Shown: positions 1-11,104, counted from the stretch's first letter. The stretch: DNA of 64,000 nucleotides from Siphonodentalium dalli (GCA_032622095.1 CP136064.1:8115512-8179511), one strand, 5' to 3'. Translations and numbers: made by a program. Notes: generated from the letters alone by a model not told the origin.

Positions 1-1287
1 ATTTTGTGTAAGTCTGATTTGATCAAATCTGCAGCAATTATGGGATATTCTATAGCAATATAAAGTGATGTGTCATCCGCAAATAATCGTATATTACATC
101 TAATTCCCTCGACTATGTCGTTTATGTACACGAGGAATAGAAGAGGGCCGATTATGGATACTTGAGGCACTCCTGTTGTAACGTCTTTCCATGGCGAATT
201 AAAGTTAGAAATTGTTACTCTTTGTTGTCCAGTAGTTTTTAAAGCTTCCCAGTTATCCCCATTCTTTTTTAGTTTAAAGAGGAGACCCTGTGCCAAACCT
301 TATCGAACGCATTGCTTATATCGCAGAATACACCCCTTATTTCCCTCCCATCGTCAAGGGCTGATATACTATAATGGTAAATATCGATCAATTGGAATAC
401 TGTGCTATCGTTTGGTATAAATCCTGACTGTAGGTCGCTTAAAAGCTTATTCGTTCGTAGGTATTTTGATATATGATAGAATATACATTTCTCGAAGACC
501 TTAGACAGACAACTGAGTAAAGATACTGGTCGATAATTTGATGGATCGCTGGGATCTCCAGTTTTTTAAATTGGGCATACGTTTGCCTTTTTCCATTCTG
601 AAGGAAAGTACGATCGTTCAATGAAAACCCTGAAAGCAAATGCTAGTGGTTTAGCTAGTGATATCGAACAATTTTTTAATACTTTGGGACTAATACCGTC
701 GTAACCGACCGCTTTCGGTGTCTTGATTGAGTTTAAACTTTCGAGTACATGTTCATCAGATATTTCAATCTCGCGCTGCCTTTTCTTCATTTGCGGTTAT
801 TATAAACTGGTCTGTTTTAGGGCTGGTATTGGTTTAGATTCAGGTTTCATGAGGTGGTTTAATGTTTTCCACCAGAGTGAGGAATCAGTGAAACAACTAC
901 CCAGTATTGGCTGTGTTTTCTCCAGAGATTTTTGCTAGGAACGTCTTATTTTTGCTATAACTTCATTTCTTTTCTTTTTATAAATCGTCCACGCTTCAAT
1001 TGTGTCTCTTTGTTTTGCCAATTTGTAGGAACGTCTCCTTTGTCTCATAAGTTTACGAATTTGATATGTTAACCATTCAGGTTCATTTGGCGAATTATTA
1101 CGAGCTTATTTGGTTTATAAAGGTTCGCGATGTCAATTATTTTTTTCGTACGAGCTTCTGCTATTTCATCAGACCGAATTGCTGAGAGATCTCTCATAAA
1201 GTCCCACGCGTTAAAGGCATTATTAATTGCGGAGTAATCGGCTCGATTATAATCCAATATCCTTCTTTTCATGATTGCACTCGGCTT
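1..1287 (-). pseudogene. LINE reverse transcriptase, degenerate and partial
   Basis: Reverse transcriptase that copies the element RNA at the nicked target. The upstream linker (KKPSAIMKRRILDYNRADYS) is at about 1290-1230. The RT begins near 790 with SDEHVLESLNSIKTPKAVGYDGIS split over two lines of identity (KTPKAVGYDGISPKVLK, FPSEWKKANVCPI). It continues in other frames with RPVSLLSCLSKVFEKC, SGFIPNDSTVFQLIDIY, CDISNAFDKVWH (first catalytic aspartate), TGVPQVSIIGPLLFLVYIND and FADDTSLY. The catalytic FADD is encoded at 72-83. Frameshifts occur near 565 and 290-300. The C-terminal part lies outside the window. Confidence 0.88.
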
Positions 1288-1720
1288 CTTAAAGGCACGG
1301 TTGGCCTTAATTGTCGAAAATATTCATATTTGTTCCAAACACCGTAAACAGAAAAACATTAAAACGCATACAGTTTCATCCATATATACCATGACCATCG
1401 CGAAAACAGCATGTTATCATAAAGACCTACTATATTTTACCTAAGCAATAGTCTGATTGTGTTACAGAACACAGCACAATGCTACTGGCTAATCACACCC
1501 AAATGGCATAAACGCTCTTTATTAGCTCCCTATCAGGAATTCACCAACAAAGAACGCTCTTTATGTTTACCATCATAATATAAACAAACGCCAGAAAAGT
1601 AACTTTTTATGCTTTTGTTTACATAACAATGGTCAAACATATGACAATAATATACTGTTTATGCGATATTTCTTATTTGTATACGGACAAAGTCTGTCTA
1701 CATTTTGATGTTCTTTCTGT
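1288..1720. repeat. Dispersed repeat nested in the LINE (copy A)
   Basis: About 430 bp separate the LINE endonuclease (ending KNRHK) from the RT linker (starting KKPSAI). The block is clearly related to 29,221-29,655. Both begin near ttaaaggcacgg, share gaaatattcatatttgttc, a pair of aacgctctttat motifs about 41 bp apart, gcgtttgtttacata-like sequence, catactgtttatgc, and end near tctgtctaca/tattt. It has no coding potential. It is probably a non-autonomous element inserted into the LINE. A target-site duplication was looked for but is not clear. Confidence 0.75.
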
Positions 1721-2450
1721 TTGTGGCGGTTTTTGACGTGTGAAAATATTTTCACAGGATACCCACCACCAAGGCCAACCGTACCTTTAAATTTCAAATT
1801 TAAACGTAGTAATATTGGACAATGAAACCGAGTTAAATCTGAAAAGAATGGATCTAAGTTTTCATTCGATTCAACAACCTCAGGGGTATTTGTTAAATAT
1901 AGGTATATGAGAGAATAAGAACTTTCTGTAAAGTATGTAGCTTGTTTAATTATTTGCTTTAAGCCAAAGCGCTGATTAATATATGTAATTGGTTTTGTTT
2001 CTAATGGTATTTGGTTTGAATTAAAATCTCCAGTTATTATGACATGTGGGATATTAGTACGATCGCCCAACGCCAAATCAATATTTGTATATGGTTTTCC
2101 CATATACTGATGGGTGTATTTGGTGGTCTATAAAACGTACCAAGCAAAAATCTCATTGTGGATGTTGCAATCTCTAGCCATACGCTCTCTACGTCAGTGA
2201 TTTCAAGGTCAGTACGTCTTTTGAAATAAAGTGAATCCCTTACATAGACAGCAATGCCACCACCCAAGGTTAGACGGTCTCTCCTTTGTGGATCATGCCA
2301 TCCTGTTATTAATAATTCGTTATCGGAATTTGCATTTGAGAGCCATGTTTCCGTAAATGAAATTATATCAAAGTTTCTAGCTTCTGCAGTAAGTCTATTT
2401 TCGGTGTCAAACTTTGAATATTAAGACACATTAGGGCCAGCAAATGCCTG
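1716..2450 (-). pseudogene. LINE endonuclease domain, degenerate
   Basis: In target-primed retrotransposition this domain nicks the genomic target. Visible pieces on the minus strand are LMCLNIQSLTPKIDLL near 2440-2395, FTETWLS (encoded about 2337-2351, containing the conserved glutamate), GGGIAVYVRDSLYFKR near 2265, LLGTFYRPPN near 2140, ITGDFNSN near 2040 and a degenerate SLIYLYLTN where SLIDLILTN is usual. Reading it requires changing frame near 2395 and near 2105. The FNSN motif retains the asparagine typical of the EEP fold, while the aspartate of SLIDL has become tyrosine. It is non-functional as it stands. Confidence 0.85.
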
Positions 2451-3011
2451 CCCACATTGCTTTCTGTTGGACCCGGGTTTTGTTCTATGTCAAATGCTCG
2501 GTTTAGAATAGATTTTAGCACCTCAATCACCCATCTTCCAACAGCGAATTTGTAATGTGTAACACTTCTCTTTCAACAAATGTGAAAAATGAAACTATAC
2601 TCCGTGAATTTGTTCGCTTGAAGCCTACATATCGGAGTTTAGAGTTGGATGTGGCTTGAATTATATTTCCAACAAACCTTTTGAAAATAAAACAGGGCGC
2701 ACACGTCAGTTGATATCCCAGCTTATTACAAAATATATCTTGAAATAATGCAGTCGCCTTTCAACATGTAATATTTCAACACAATTACTAGTGCTATGTG
2801 GGTAGGAATCCCCAATTTTCTGATCATAAACTATGACAAAAAGTTTAGTGTGCTCAATCCATCAAGTGGTGTTTCTGTTGTCCCTCTCAATGCTCTCGAA
2901 TAGTACATGCCGATGTGGGTTGTATGGGGAGGGGCACACCTGCAGCGGTCGGGGTGTTAGTGTGTGTGACCATTTTAAAGATAAGATGTCGGAGCAGATC
3001 TTACCGGATAA
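2451..3011. other. No recognised feature
   Basis: This may include remains of the LINE 5' region. No motif, repeat or convincing ORF was recognised in it. Confidence 0.5.
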
Positions 3012-3224
3012 ATGGATCTGACATACCATTATTTGACCCAACCACCTACTAAAAAAGATTATACTCAGTTTATTGGCAACGAGCACTGTCTGTGTATTAC
3101 ACTATGGAAAGGAAAACCGTACTTTCATGTATTTGACAATGGAATGTCAAGCTCGTTTTTTATGACTTTGCCTGAAGCAAAGTATTACAAAACCCTGTGG
3201 AATGAGTTGTTGCTCAGATGCTAA
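3012..3224 (+). pseudogene. Small ORF with possible PC4-like domain
   Basis: A 70-residue ORF. Its middle (YTQFIGNEHCLCITLWKGKP, then FHVFDN, then MTLPEAKYYKTLWNELLL) has the general layout of the transcriptional coactivator p15/PC4 fold: a beta segment with WKGKPYFHV-like spacing, then a helix starting at LPEAKYY. PC4-type single-strand DNA binding domains occur both in host coactivators and in repeat-borne ORFs of invertebrates. The ORF is preceded immediately by a stop and lacks an obvious upstream exon. The assignment is an inference from spacing only. It could be a chance ORF or a decayed exon. Confidence 0.28.
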
Positions 3225-3604
3225 GCATGACCAGCATGCCTGATGATGGGGTAGTCGACTTCCACAGGATGATACTAGCAGAGCGGACCACTCAAAATTT
3301 CGGATGGGAAAAAATGATAATAAAGTATAACGAATTTCAGAATCAAATAATCCAATATGAACCTATGTGAATATTACAGGTCGATTATGAACCTATTTGC
3401 GCGAGGATAGGCTGTCAATGTTCTTTATATAAGATGGAAAGGCAGACAGTATAACGTTACCAAAGATTGTGTAATAGATGTTTAACTCTTAAAGTTACAT
3501 GGAACACTCCCCTGCTCAAAGTGAAATAATCATGTCAAAATGAAATATTTTTATGAATTTAATATCCAGATAGGCAAAAAAACAACGTCATTGTTATCAA
3601 CGAA

Positions 3605-3875
3605 TTATATGCAGTGACTATTGTTGGGAGGTTTATGCAGTGACTATTGTTGGGGGTTTATGCAGTGACTATTGTTGGGAGGTTTATGCAGTGACTATTG
3701 TTGTGAGGTTTATGCAGTGACTATTGTTGGGATGTCATGCAGTGACTATTGTTGTGATGTAATGCAGTGACTATTGTTGTGATGTCATGCAGTGACTATT
3801 GTTGGGATGTCATGCAGTGACTATTGTTGGGATGTCATGCAGTGACTATTGTTGGGGGATTATGCAGTGACTGTA
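3605..3875. repeat. 26-bp minisatellite (about 10 copies)
   Basis: Ten full units and one partial unit built on tatgcagtgactattgttg plus a variable gggaggtt/gggatgtc tail. Flanks (cttaaagttacatggaacac on the left, gttgacgaaatc on the right) match a single-unit locus near 6,908-7,075, so this array looks like a local expansion. The same unit forms the larger array at 17.8-18.3 kb. Confidence 0.93.
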
Positions 3876-4069
3876 ATTGTTGACGAAATCATTGCCGTAT
3901 GTTTATCTTGCACCCGACAATTCGTCCATAATAAAGTGGTAATATATTTTCATAGAGTATCCATATAGTTATAATGAGTATCCATAGAGTATCAATATAG
4001 TTACAATGCTGACATGGTACAGTCGATGTGGTTGGAATTTTTGAGAAACTTAATGTATTGCCATATCGT

Positions 4070-4190
4070 CCCACAGTTATGGAAGGAGTCTGTGTATTAT
4101 CATGATGAGTCGAACGGGGTCCCACAATTAGGGAAGGAGTCTGAGTATTATCACGAGGAGTAGAACGGGGTCTCACAGTTATAGAAGGAG
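4070..4190. repeat. 51-bp tandem repeat, about 2.4 copies
   Basis: Units start at 4070, 4121 and 4172 (cccaca/gttat, ggaaggagtctg.., gaacggggt). Just upstream (3950-4015) is a second short duplication of gagtatccatatagtta-like sequence. Confidence 0.8.
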
Positions 4191-4353
4191 CGAAAATAGA
4201 TGGTTAACACCATCTACCAATATAAGAAGCGAAAAATCGACGAAGTTGTGTTAATGGTTGCGGACAACTAAATATTTATTCTTTTTTTAATTTGTATTAT
4301 TTATTTTCATTTTTTTCTTACATTCTTTAACAATTTGTATCGGGTTTCGGTCA

Positions 4354-4752
4354 GTCGGTAAATTCGGTCACTTTCTCCAACTGACAAGCATTCCCGGATT
4401 GTAAACAATACACAGGCGGAAGCATGTCGGTAGAAAACAGAAATACCACCCACCATACTGATTGGTTACCTGTGGTCAAACCAACCAATGGAATTACGTT
4501 TGGCAAACACCGTTGTCTGCGTGTGCCACGTGACCAATCATCTTCTCGCAAAAATTCAAAAAAATTCACACGGTGTGTCTTTGAGGATCTCCACTATTTT
4601 CGAACTGAATGTAAATTTTCTGATTGATACACCATTTATGTTAATGTTTTGTTGTTTGTTGATGTTTATAGCATTATTTTGACATGTTTTTTCTGAATAA
4701 AAGTGAATACAAATATTTAAAATGGGATTTAAAAGTGACCGAAATTACCATC
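4354..4752. repeat. Inverted-repeat element rich in CCAAT boxes
   Basis: The arms are gtcggtaaattcggtcactt at 4354-4373 and its near-complement aagtgaccgaaattaccatc at 4733-4752. Between them (4455-4545) are three CCAAT boxes (gattggtt, accaatgg, gaccaatcat) and a CACGTG E-box, a promoter-like cluster. The same gaccgaaattacc phrase recurs at 10,640 and 10,862 downstream of the HIRAN ORF, as does the adjacent ttttttcttacattct (4308 and 10,890). It is probably the non-coding part of a dispersed element. Promoter activity is inference. Confidence 0.5.
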
Positions 4753-5778
4753 CTATAAATTTACACTTTGACGGTAACTTCGGTCGGCGGGAATTTCAAG
4801 TGACCGGTCAATATCGATCGAGAGTTATCTGCAGATAAACATACTACAGATGAACTGTTCTTAGTCAGGGGTCGCACGTGTTGGGGAGGGGTCCGTCTGG
4901 AATAGTTGGTCGTGTATACGTGAGCTTATCAACTGATAAACCTGGATAAACTGATAACAATTTCTCTATTAGAGCCTATGTTATGTTGGGATGGTGCATC
5001 CATAGGGCCATAATCCAAATAAATCAGTCGTTGCCTTCATATAGACCCAGACCGTTCATGAATGCCAAATTATGTACCGTAGGTCTACTATACAATATAT
5101 AGTTATATGGGCTCAACATAGGCTCAACATCCAGATGTGCCAAAATATATAGTCACATTAAGCAAGGGCCAATAAATATCCTGAATGGCGCATTCGCAGC
5201 AGTGGGGAGCTATTTGAGTCTATATACCCTATACAATTACACTGCCCCTTCCATCACCGTCCTGAAATTGCAGTGAATCATTCACCAAAAGACTAATACC
5301 CGATAGCCTATTCCAGCTGATATACCATAATGTAACCATATGCATGTGTTTATAATTACTTTTTCTATTGCAGAATGTTTCGTTTTTTTCTTCCCAGCAT
5401 GATGTTCGTGAAATAATTGTTTCCGTTTGTTAACAAGATGCCAACTGAACAAGAGGTTGATAGAGATCCCCGAGCCTAGCTAGGCCTATGCCTCATATCC
5501 TGACGCAGCTTTCAGGAATAATAATTTTATAATAAATAAACTTACCGTACTAATTGCAGAGAATATGGTGTATTCCTAAGCTTGATGTAGATTTATTCGT
5601 AAACCATTCCATACATTCATTTAATATGATTTAAAAAGAGGCCACCGAATCAAATGCTAGCTAAATTAAATGACGTCGTCCGAGAGACAACATCATGTCT
5701 GCATGCCAGTGATCGCTACATTGTGGCAATGAGAATACATTGTGGCAAACACGTGACGCTGAAATAGATGGTTGTTAA

Positions 5779-6734
5779 GGGGGAGACGCACGTTTTGCAT
5801 AAATCACAGTAAACCCCGCTAGAAATGGCAAGTGATTTTCAACAAAGAATTTCTCTGGATCTATCTGGTGAAAAATGTTGAATTTTACATATGATAATTT
5901 TCATTATAAATAGAATCATAGCAATTATAAAGAGACAATAACAATAATGAATTTTAATACATTTGAGAGGATGAAAATATTTGTTTCGTTTCTGTCCCTT
6001 TAGGTACCGAGAACTGGCAGAAAAATTTATAATTTCAAACAACATGTCAACCATCAAATAGCTTATTTTCTTGACTCCATGAGAGGAGGCTTCATTTGTA
6101 TCATAATGTTGAGTTAGCTTTTTAATTGCATATAATAGCATCATACCCCATGTATTATAATGAAGAATAAAGCAGTCACAAATATGCCAGCCCAATGAAA
6201 ACAAATGTTCAAATGTGGTGCTGTCCACTCAAGCAGGGAGCAATCAACAGAAATTAGGCCACAGTGTTAAGAGATATGGTGGTCAGATTTAACTTGGTTA
6301 TGAACCCATGACCCAGAACTCAACTGAGCCCAATTTTTCAATGTCCAACAAGCATGGCATGAAAATTCTCAATAATAAAAAATTATTTATGGTAGTTGTC
6401 TTTCTGAATGAAAATAATCATTTAATTTCATGAATCAAGAAAAATTAAGTCTCCTCTCATGATCTTCAGATAAGATATCATGTATATATGAAATGCACTT
6501 TCGAAAAAAATCTGTTTTACAGTAGTTCTCGGTACCTGAACACAGTGAAATTTTTAAGATTTTTCATGCCAAAAAAGTAAAGTAAATGAGATTATAATAA
6601 CCAAATATCCAATGGTTCTTATGTATGGTACCAATTAATCTCTTGTACAAAATTTCACAAAGATATTCCTGATAGATTTAGAGAAAATACATTTTGAAAT
6701 ACCAGGAAATTTTGGCAAAACGTGCGTCTGACCC
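5779..6734. mobile_element. 956-bp TTAA-flanked inverted-repeat element
   Basis: TTAA at 5775-5778 and 6735-6738 brackets termini GGG(GGA)GACGCACGTTTTGC and, reading inward from the other end, GGG(TCA)GACGCACGTTTTGC. TTAA target duplications with GGG/CCC-type ends are the habit of the piggyBac superfamily. An internal inverted pair, ggtaccgagaact near 6003 and agttctcggtacc near 6523, suggests a nested or fold-back design. No transposase motif is seen. A minus-strand ORF at 5839-6228 has no recognisable domain. Confidence 0.72.
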
Positions 6735-6904
6735 TTAAACCTGGAAAATCCAGCAACGTTATTTCAAACCTGCGACTTGCAATGGGGTCGGAATGTGAAT
6801 GTGCGCATTGTGATGATGTGCGAAATGATTCATAAATCTATAGCAATAGCATCATTCACAATATCATTACATACGCGAGTGCACGATAATAATAAAAAGA
6901 TTTT

Positions 6905-7075
6905 CACTTAAAGTGATGTGAAACACTCCATATGGTGATCAAATTAAAATGGCGAATAATCTTGTTCAAAGTAGTAATTTTTACAAATAGTATATCCAAA
7001 TTGACAACACACACGGTCATATACGGTCTTATATAGGAATTATATGCAGTGACTCTTGACGGTGAAATCGTTTTC
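6905..7075. repeat. Unexpanded homologue of the 3.6-kb minisatellite locus
   Basis: cttaaagtgatgtgaaacac (6,908) and following sequence match the left flank at 3,488. ggaattatatgcagtgactc then runs directly into ttgacggtgaaatcg, matching the right flank at about 3,877. Only one minisatellite unit is present here. Confidence 0.65.
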
Positions 7076-8025
7076 GTTAGTTTGACGTCGACAGATGCGT
7101 CCCGAATCGAGTAGTAAATATTTACAATTGAGCTGAGTCCACCCCAGTAAGTAGGCTACATATACATAGAGGATCTATAACGAGTTTTGTCAGTATATCA
7201 GCTGCTATGAAATGAGTTTTAATGAAATATACCACGCGGGACAATCATAACTTTCACGATGGTGAGTATATTTCCCTCAAACTTGTAATGCCACAAATTT
7301 AGTTATTGACAAACTATTTATTTCGAAAATCGTGCCAGAATTATGATTCAAAAAAAGATCAATATAGATTTACTTTTACAGATAATTTGTATATGACCTA
7401 TCTGAAAAGCTCAAATTCATATATGTCAGTTACATGAATTATATATACTACAACATGAACATATCTTAAACCATAAAAACTTTCACATTTAACATTTTGA
7501 TAAGTAGTGCCTATACAGTCAGCATATAGGCCTACTCTCGGGGGCTCCAAAATAATGGGAGAAAATGTTTTAAGAATGCTTCTATTAGGCCTATGTAATA
7601 GGTATGCACTTGACTCTTGGTAGGTGGTTTGAGTTTACCATCAGTTAATATTGAGGGATGGCACCAAGGGATTTCAAATGTCAATCCACCAGCATACCCT
7701 ACAGGCTACAGCCCACATTTATTGGAGAATTGTTTTGAAACTGTACAGTCTTGTTGGTACATGAAAAGTAGGCATGCTTCTATTATCATGATACGGAACA
7801 TTCATCGGATAAGATCAAGAAAACTGATTAAAATAGTCATTTGAAGCAGTTTGGAGGGGGTGGATCCCTATCCCAGAATCCGAAAAAAAACAAGTATAGG
7901 GTGGTGGGTACCCATAGTGCGGAACAAATAAAAAAAGCGCCTAGTGTCCGGAAAAAGTTTCCTGACACCCCCCTCCCCCGGGGGTCCATTGCGTTTTTTA
8001 CTTCGATAATATTTCTTTCCAGAAA
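7076..8025. other. Upstream part of Tigger-like element or unassigned
   Basis: No coding signal was recognised. 7,850-8,000 is unusually G/C-tract rich. Terminal inverted repeats of the adjacent transposase gene were looked for here and in 9,704-10,020 and not found. Confidence 0.4.
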
Positions 8026-9703
8026 ATGCCCAAAAAATCAAAACACCTCTATGGCAACTACGACGAAAAACTTCTCGAGGAGGCAGTTGCTAATGTTAAG
8101 GGTGGTACGATGTCGTTGAGGAAAGCTTCCAAAGTCTTTGGTATTCCCAGATCGACGGTATCAGACCACGTCCTGGGGAAGATTACTCATCGCCCTGGAC
8201 GGCCCCAGATTATACCAGAATCAATCGAGAAACAAATAGTAAGGAGCACTCTGAATGCAGCGGACATAGGTCTTGGTCTCAGCAGATGTGGGCTGATGCA
8301 GAAAGCTGGGAGAGTTTGCAAGTGATTGAGTTTAAAAACTCCCTTCAAGAAGGGGATCCCTGGAAAAGCATGGCTAGCCGGCCTCAAGCATCGTCACCCC
8401 GAGCTTTCCTTGAGGAAACCTTCCAAGCTTTCCGCGGCGAGGTGTCTCTTGGACAAACCTGCAGTGACTGATTATTTCGGAAAATTGCAGGACATTTCCG
8501 ACGGAATTCGCGCCGAACACACGTGGAACATGGACGAGAAGGGGGTCCGACTTGAACACAAACCACAGAAAGTTTTGGCAAGAAAGGGTTCTAAAACTGT
8601 TGCCGGTCGTGTGAGCGACAGTAGAGAAAATATTACAATAGTTGCATGTATAAGCGGAGATGGTAGGAAACTACCCCCACTGTTTGTCGTCAAAGGAAAA
8701 ACAGAGAGATGTCTCCATGCATACAACACTGACGAGGGACCCGAGGGGTCTTTGTGGACCTATCAGTCAAACGGTTGGATGGAGGATGTGCTAGGTGAAA
8801 GCTGGTTCGCTGATGTTTTTCTTAAACACTGTGGTCCACATAGACCGCAGTTGCTGATCCTGGATCAACACAAGACCCATGAAGTAACAGGGCTTCTGGA
8901 TAAAGCAAAGGCCAACGACATCACAATTCTTGCTATGCCTGCCCACAGCAGCCACATCCTTCAACCTTTGGACAAAGGAGTGTTTGGGCCCCTTGAGAAA
9001 TATTACAATAATATTTGCTCTGCCTACACGAGCAGTTCGGGTAGGATAATAACAAAATGTTTCTGGCCCAAATTGTTCAAAGAATCATGGTTTCTAGCAA
9101 CAACAGTTGAAAACATTAAAAGTGGTTTCAGGATGACAGGAATCGTTCCATTCAACCCGCATGTGATATCTGCAAATGCATGTGTTAGGCCTAATGAACC
9201 AGTGACATCAGATGATGAACGTCCAGGACCATCAGGTGACGGACTACCAGGGATATCAGCATTGCCTGGACCAGCTTTAACTTCCACGTGTGCAGCTGAG
9301 CCGCAAATTCCGGAACCGGGAATAATGTCTGAATTGAACAACGTTTTGGAAATCGACGACCTCGATCTGTTTCCAGAAAATTGCAGCACCACCACCGTCG
9401 TCGATCTGTCCCCAACTCCCCCATCTGGGTGATGGAGAATCGATCAACCTCACGTTGGACTGGAATGCGGAGGTGACAGACATATTTGCACCGAGTGAAC
9501 AGTTAAGTGGAATAAGGTCAGTGGCTAGGAGCCGCATCCTCACCAGTGAGGATATCATCACAGAAAAGCGCCGAAAGGATGCAGAAAAGTAAGAAAAAAA
9601 ACAGAAGGCTGCTGAACACAAAAAAGTTAAAGAAGAGAAACAAAAGGCAAAAATGTTGACTACTCTACTGGAAAGATTGATTGCACAATCTAATGCACAC
9701 TAG
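8026..9703 (+). pseudogene. Tigger/pogo-type DDE transposase, broken
   Basis: This protein would bind its element's ends through an N-terminal helix-turn-helix and cut and paste via a DDD catalytic core. Visible in order: MPKKSKHLYGNYDEKLL and an HTH (TMSLRKASKVFGIPRSTVSDH, residues about 28-48), then KTPFKKGIPGKAWL and HPELSLRKP typical of Tigger proteins. The DDE_1 core follows, with NMDEKGV (first D), LLILDQHKTHE (second D) and HILQPLDKGVFGPLEKYY (third D). The same frame runs 8026-9432, interrupted by one TGA at 8323-8325. A frameshift near 9430 is needed to reach the usual SRILTSEDI tail (about 9532-9558). A further TAA lies at about 9591, then a lysine-rich end to 9703. All three catalytic aspartates persist, but the gene is disabled. 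Terminal repeats are not identified. Confidence 0.93.
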
Positions 9704-10194
9704 TTGCTAAGTTTTATGTATAAATTCATTAATCCATAATGCATCCATACAGATACAATCAACCCCACTATGATTTCATATTTCCTTCCTATTTCCTTCC
9801 TTATTTACATGTAGCATCATTGAAGTAAAAACGAAACGACAACGACGATCTATAGGCCTACATATCGCATTCTATAACGTCTATTATATATATAGCCATT
9901 TCCAAACCTCTCATATACATATGTGAGGCTATAAAAACTTTAGAAGTTTTACTAGTCTATAGTTCTCCTGCTTATTCAAGATTTATAACAATATTTAGTA
10001 TTCGACTTTTCTAATAATCTGAAAATTGTGAAGATTTCTAGATTGAATTGTCCTAGACCAAATGGAATTCGGAATAAAAAAATTTGGAGAAAAAAATCCC
10101 TACCTACCCTAATTATTTTTCACCATATAACCCTAAATACAGGTATATTATTTATTTATTTTTTTAATAAATTGCAATATCCATATTTACAGAT
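9704..10194. other. Spacer with ccctacctaccc motif
   Basis: No gene. At 10,088-10,110, aaaaaaatccctacctaccc is the inverse of gggtaggtaggga followed by a T-run at 45,525, so this may be one terminus of that repeat family. Just before the HIRAN ORF, a T-rich tract ends in atttacag at about 10,193, compatible with a 3' splice acceptor. Confidence 0.4.
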
Positions 10195-10573
10195 GAATTC
10201 CATCATCATCAAAGGCGTGTGGGCGGTAGGCATGCACCACTATGGCCCGACAAGCCTTAGGGTTGGATGCCGTTATACTATAGAGCGGGACCCGGGAAAC
10301 AGATATGACGAGAATGCGATAAAAATTAAAGAGTATCCAGAAGGGCAGGTGCGAGGTTACATTAGACGAGAAATGGCAGGGAGGTTATCTGAAGTGATAA
10401 AGTCGGGATTGATTATCAAGGATTTGGTCTATCTCAAGCCCACGGAAGCGCCAACCATAGGCAGACGAATGCCACAGCAGTCGTGCAACGTTGGATTTCG
10501 TGTTGCAAATAAAGATGCTACTGCCATAAGAATAATATTGCAATCGATTTCAATCCCATTCACCATTTTATAA
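10195..10573 (+). CDS. Small HIRAN-domain protein or exon
   Basis: HIRAN is a small beta-rich domain that recognises DNA 3' ends or damaged forks. In eukaryotes it is usually found in HLTF-like SNF2 helicases and also occurs alone. Visible signature: IIIKGVWAVGMHHYGPTSLR, GCRYTIERDPGNRYDENAIK (the RDPxNxYDxNAI core), then EYPEGQVRGYIRREMAGRLS, i.e. the GY-hR-hA pattern, ending near residue 126. The frame is open from 10,028, but the domain starts at the ATG at 10,195, immediately after a splice-acceptor-like tract. It could therefore be an internal exon, a single-domain gene, or a transposon passenger: it lies between a repeat-like terminus (10,088) and gaccgaaattacc repeats (10,640). No other helicase domains are nearby. 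The domain is confident; gene status is not. Confidence 0.68.
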
Positions 10574-10619
10574 TATCATTAATCTTGTCTTCAATATGAT
10601 GATAAAGTACACTAATATT

Positions 10620-10985
10620 TTTAAAAAAAGTTCAACTGACCGAAATTACCATCACACTGACCGAAATATTGAGCATCGCGACCGGAGTTACCGTCACACA
10701 CATGGGCTTGTTTACCGTTGATGTTTACGACATTAACCAATCAAAATGCTCGACATATACATTTTTTTGACAAGGCTAAAAGGATGACTGACTCTGTAAC
10801 AACAAGCTTCCATGCGTTAAATGATTTTTCTTTTGTTATTAACGAAACACGAGGGAGGTGACCGAAATTACCAGAACAATGTTGTGAATTTTTTCTTACA
10901 TTCTAAAAATAGGGCTTCGGTAAAAGAATCAACGAAGCGCTTGCGCCGAGTTGATTCTTGACCGAATTCCCGACGCTGAGCAACT
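10620..10985. repeat. gaccgaaattacc repeat cluster with hairpin
   Basis: Copies of gaccgaaattacc at about 10,638 and 10,862 and diverged gaccgaaata/gaccggagttacc at 10,661-10,692 match the element at 4.35-4.75 kb. 10,916-10,966 is a hairpin (ttcggtaaaagaatcaac against gttgattcttgaccgaa). Confidence 0.55.
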
Positions 10986-11104
10986 TAAAACCCAGACATC
11001 GAACTGTCATTGAAGCCAACTATCCATTTGATCTGGTCACATCTCTGTCTTTATTACATGAGTATACGCCCACAGTTCAGCAATATAGCGTCCCGTAGGT
11101 CATT

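Larger units (their letters stand above)
1..2450 (-). mobile_element. LINE (non-LTR retrotransposon) relic, cut by window edge
   Basis: A minus-strand non-LTR retrotransposon with an apurinic-like endonuclease followed by a reverse transcriptase. The order on the minus strand is EN (about 2450 to 1720), an inserted foreign repeat (about 1720 to 1288), then RT (about 1287 to 1, continuing past the window). All coding parts are broken by frameshifts and stops, so it is a dead copy. The RT wording (DSTVFQLIDIYHY, CDISNAFDKVWH, TGVPQ, FADDTSLY) closely resembles the plus-strand LINE at 12.6-14.8 kb, suggesting the same broad CR1/jockey-like group. The exact clade cannot be decided by eye. Confidence 0.9.

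Noticed and set aside
5839-6228. 129-residue minus-strand ORF as a transposase
   Set aside because: No DDE or zinc-finger motif is visible. It lies in a 956-bp non-autonomous-looking element.
7500-10020. Terminal inverted repeats of the Tigger-like element
   Set aside because: A tacagtcagcata candidate near 7,513 has no inverted partner downstream, so element limits are not given.
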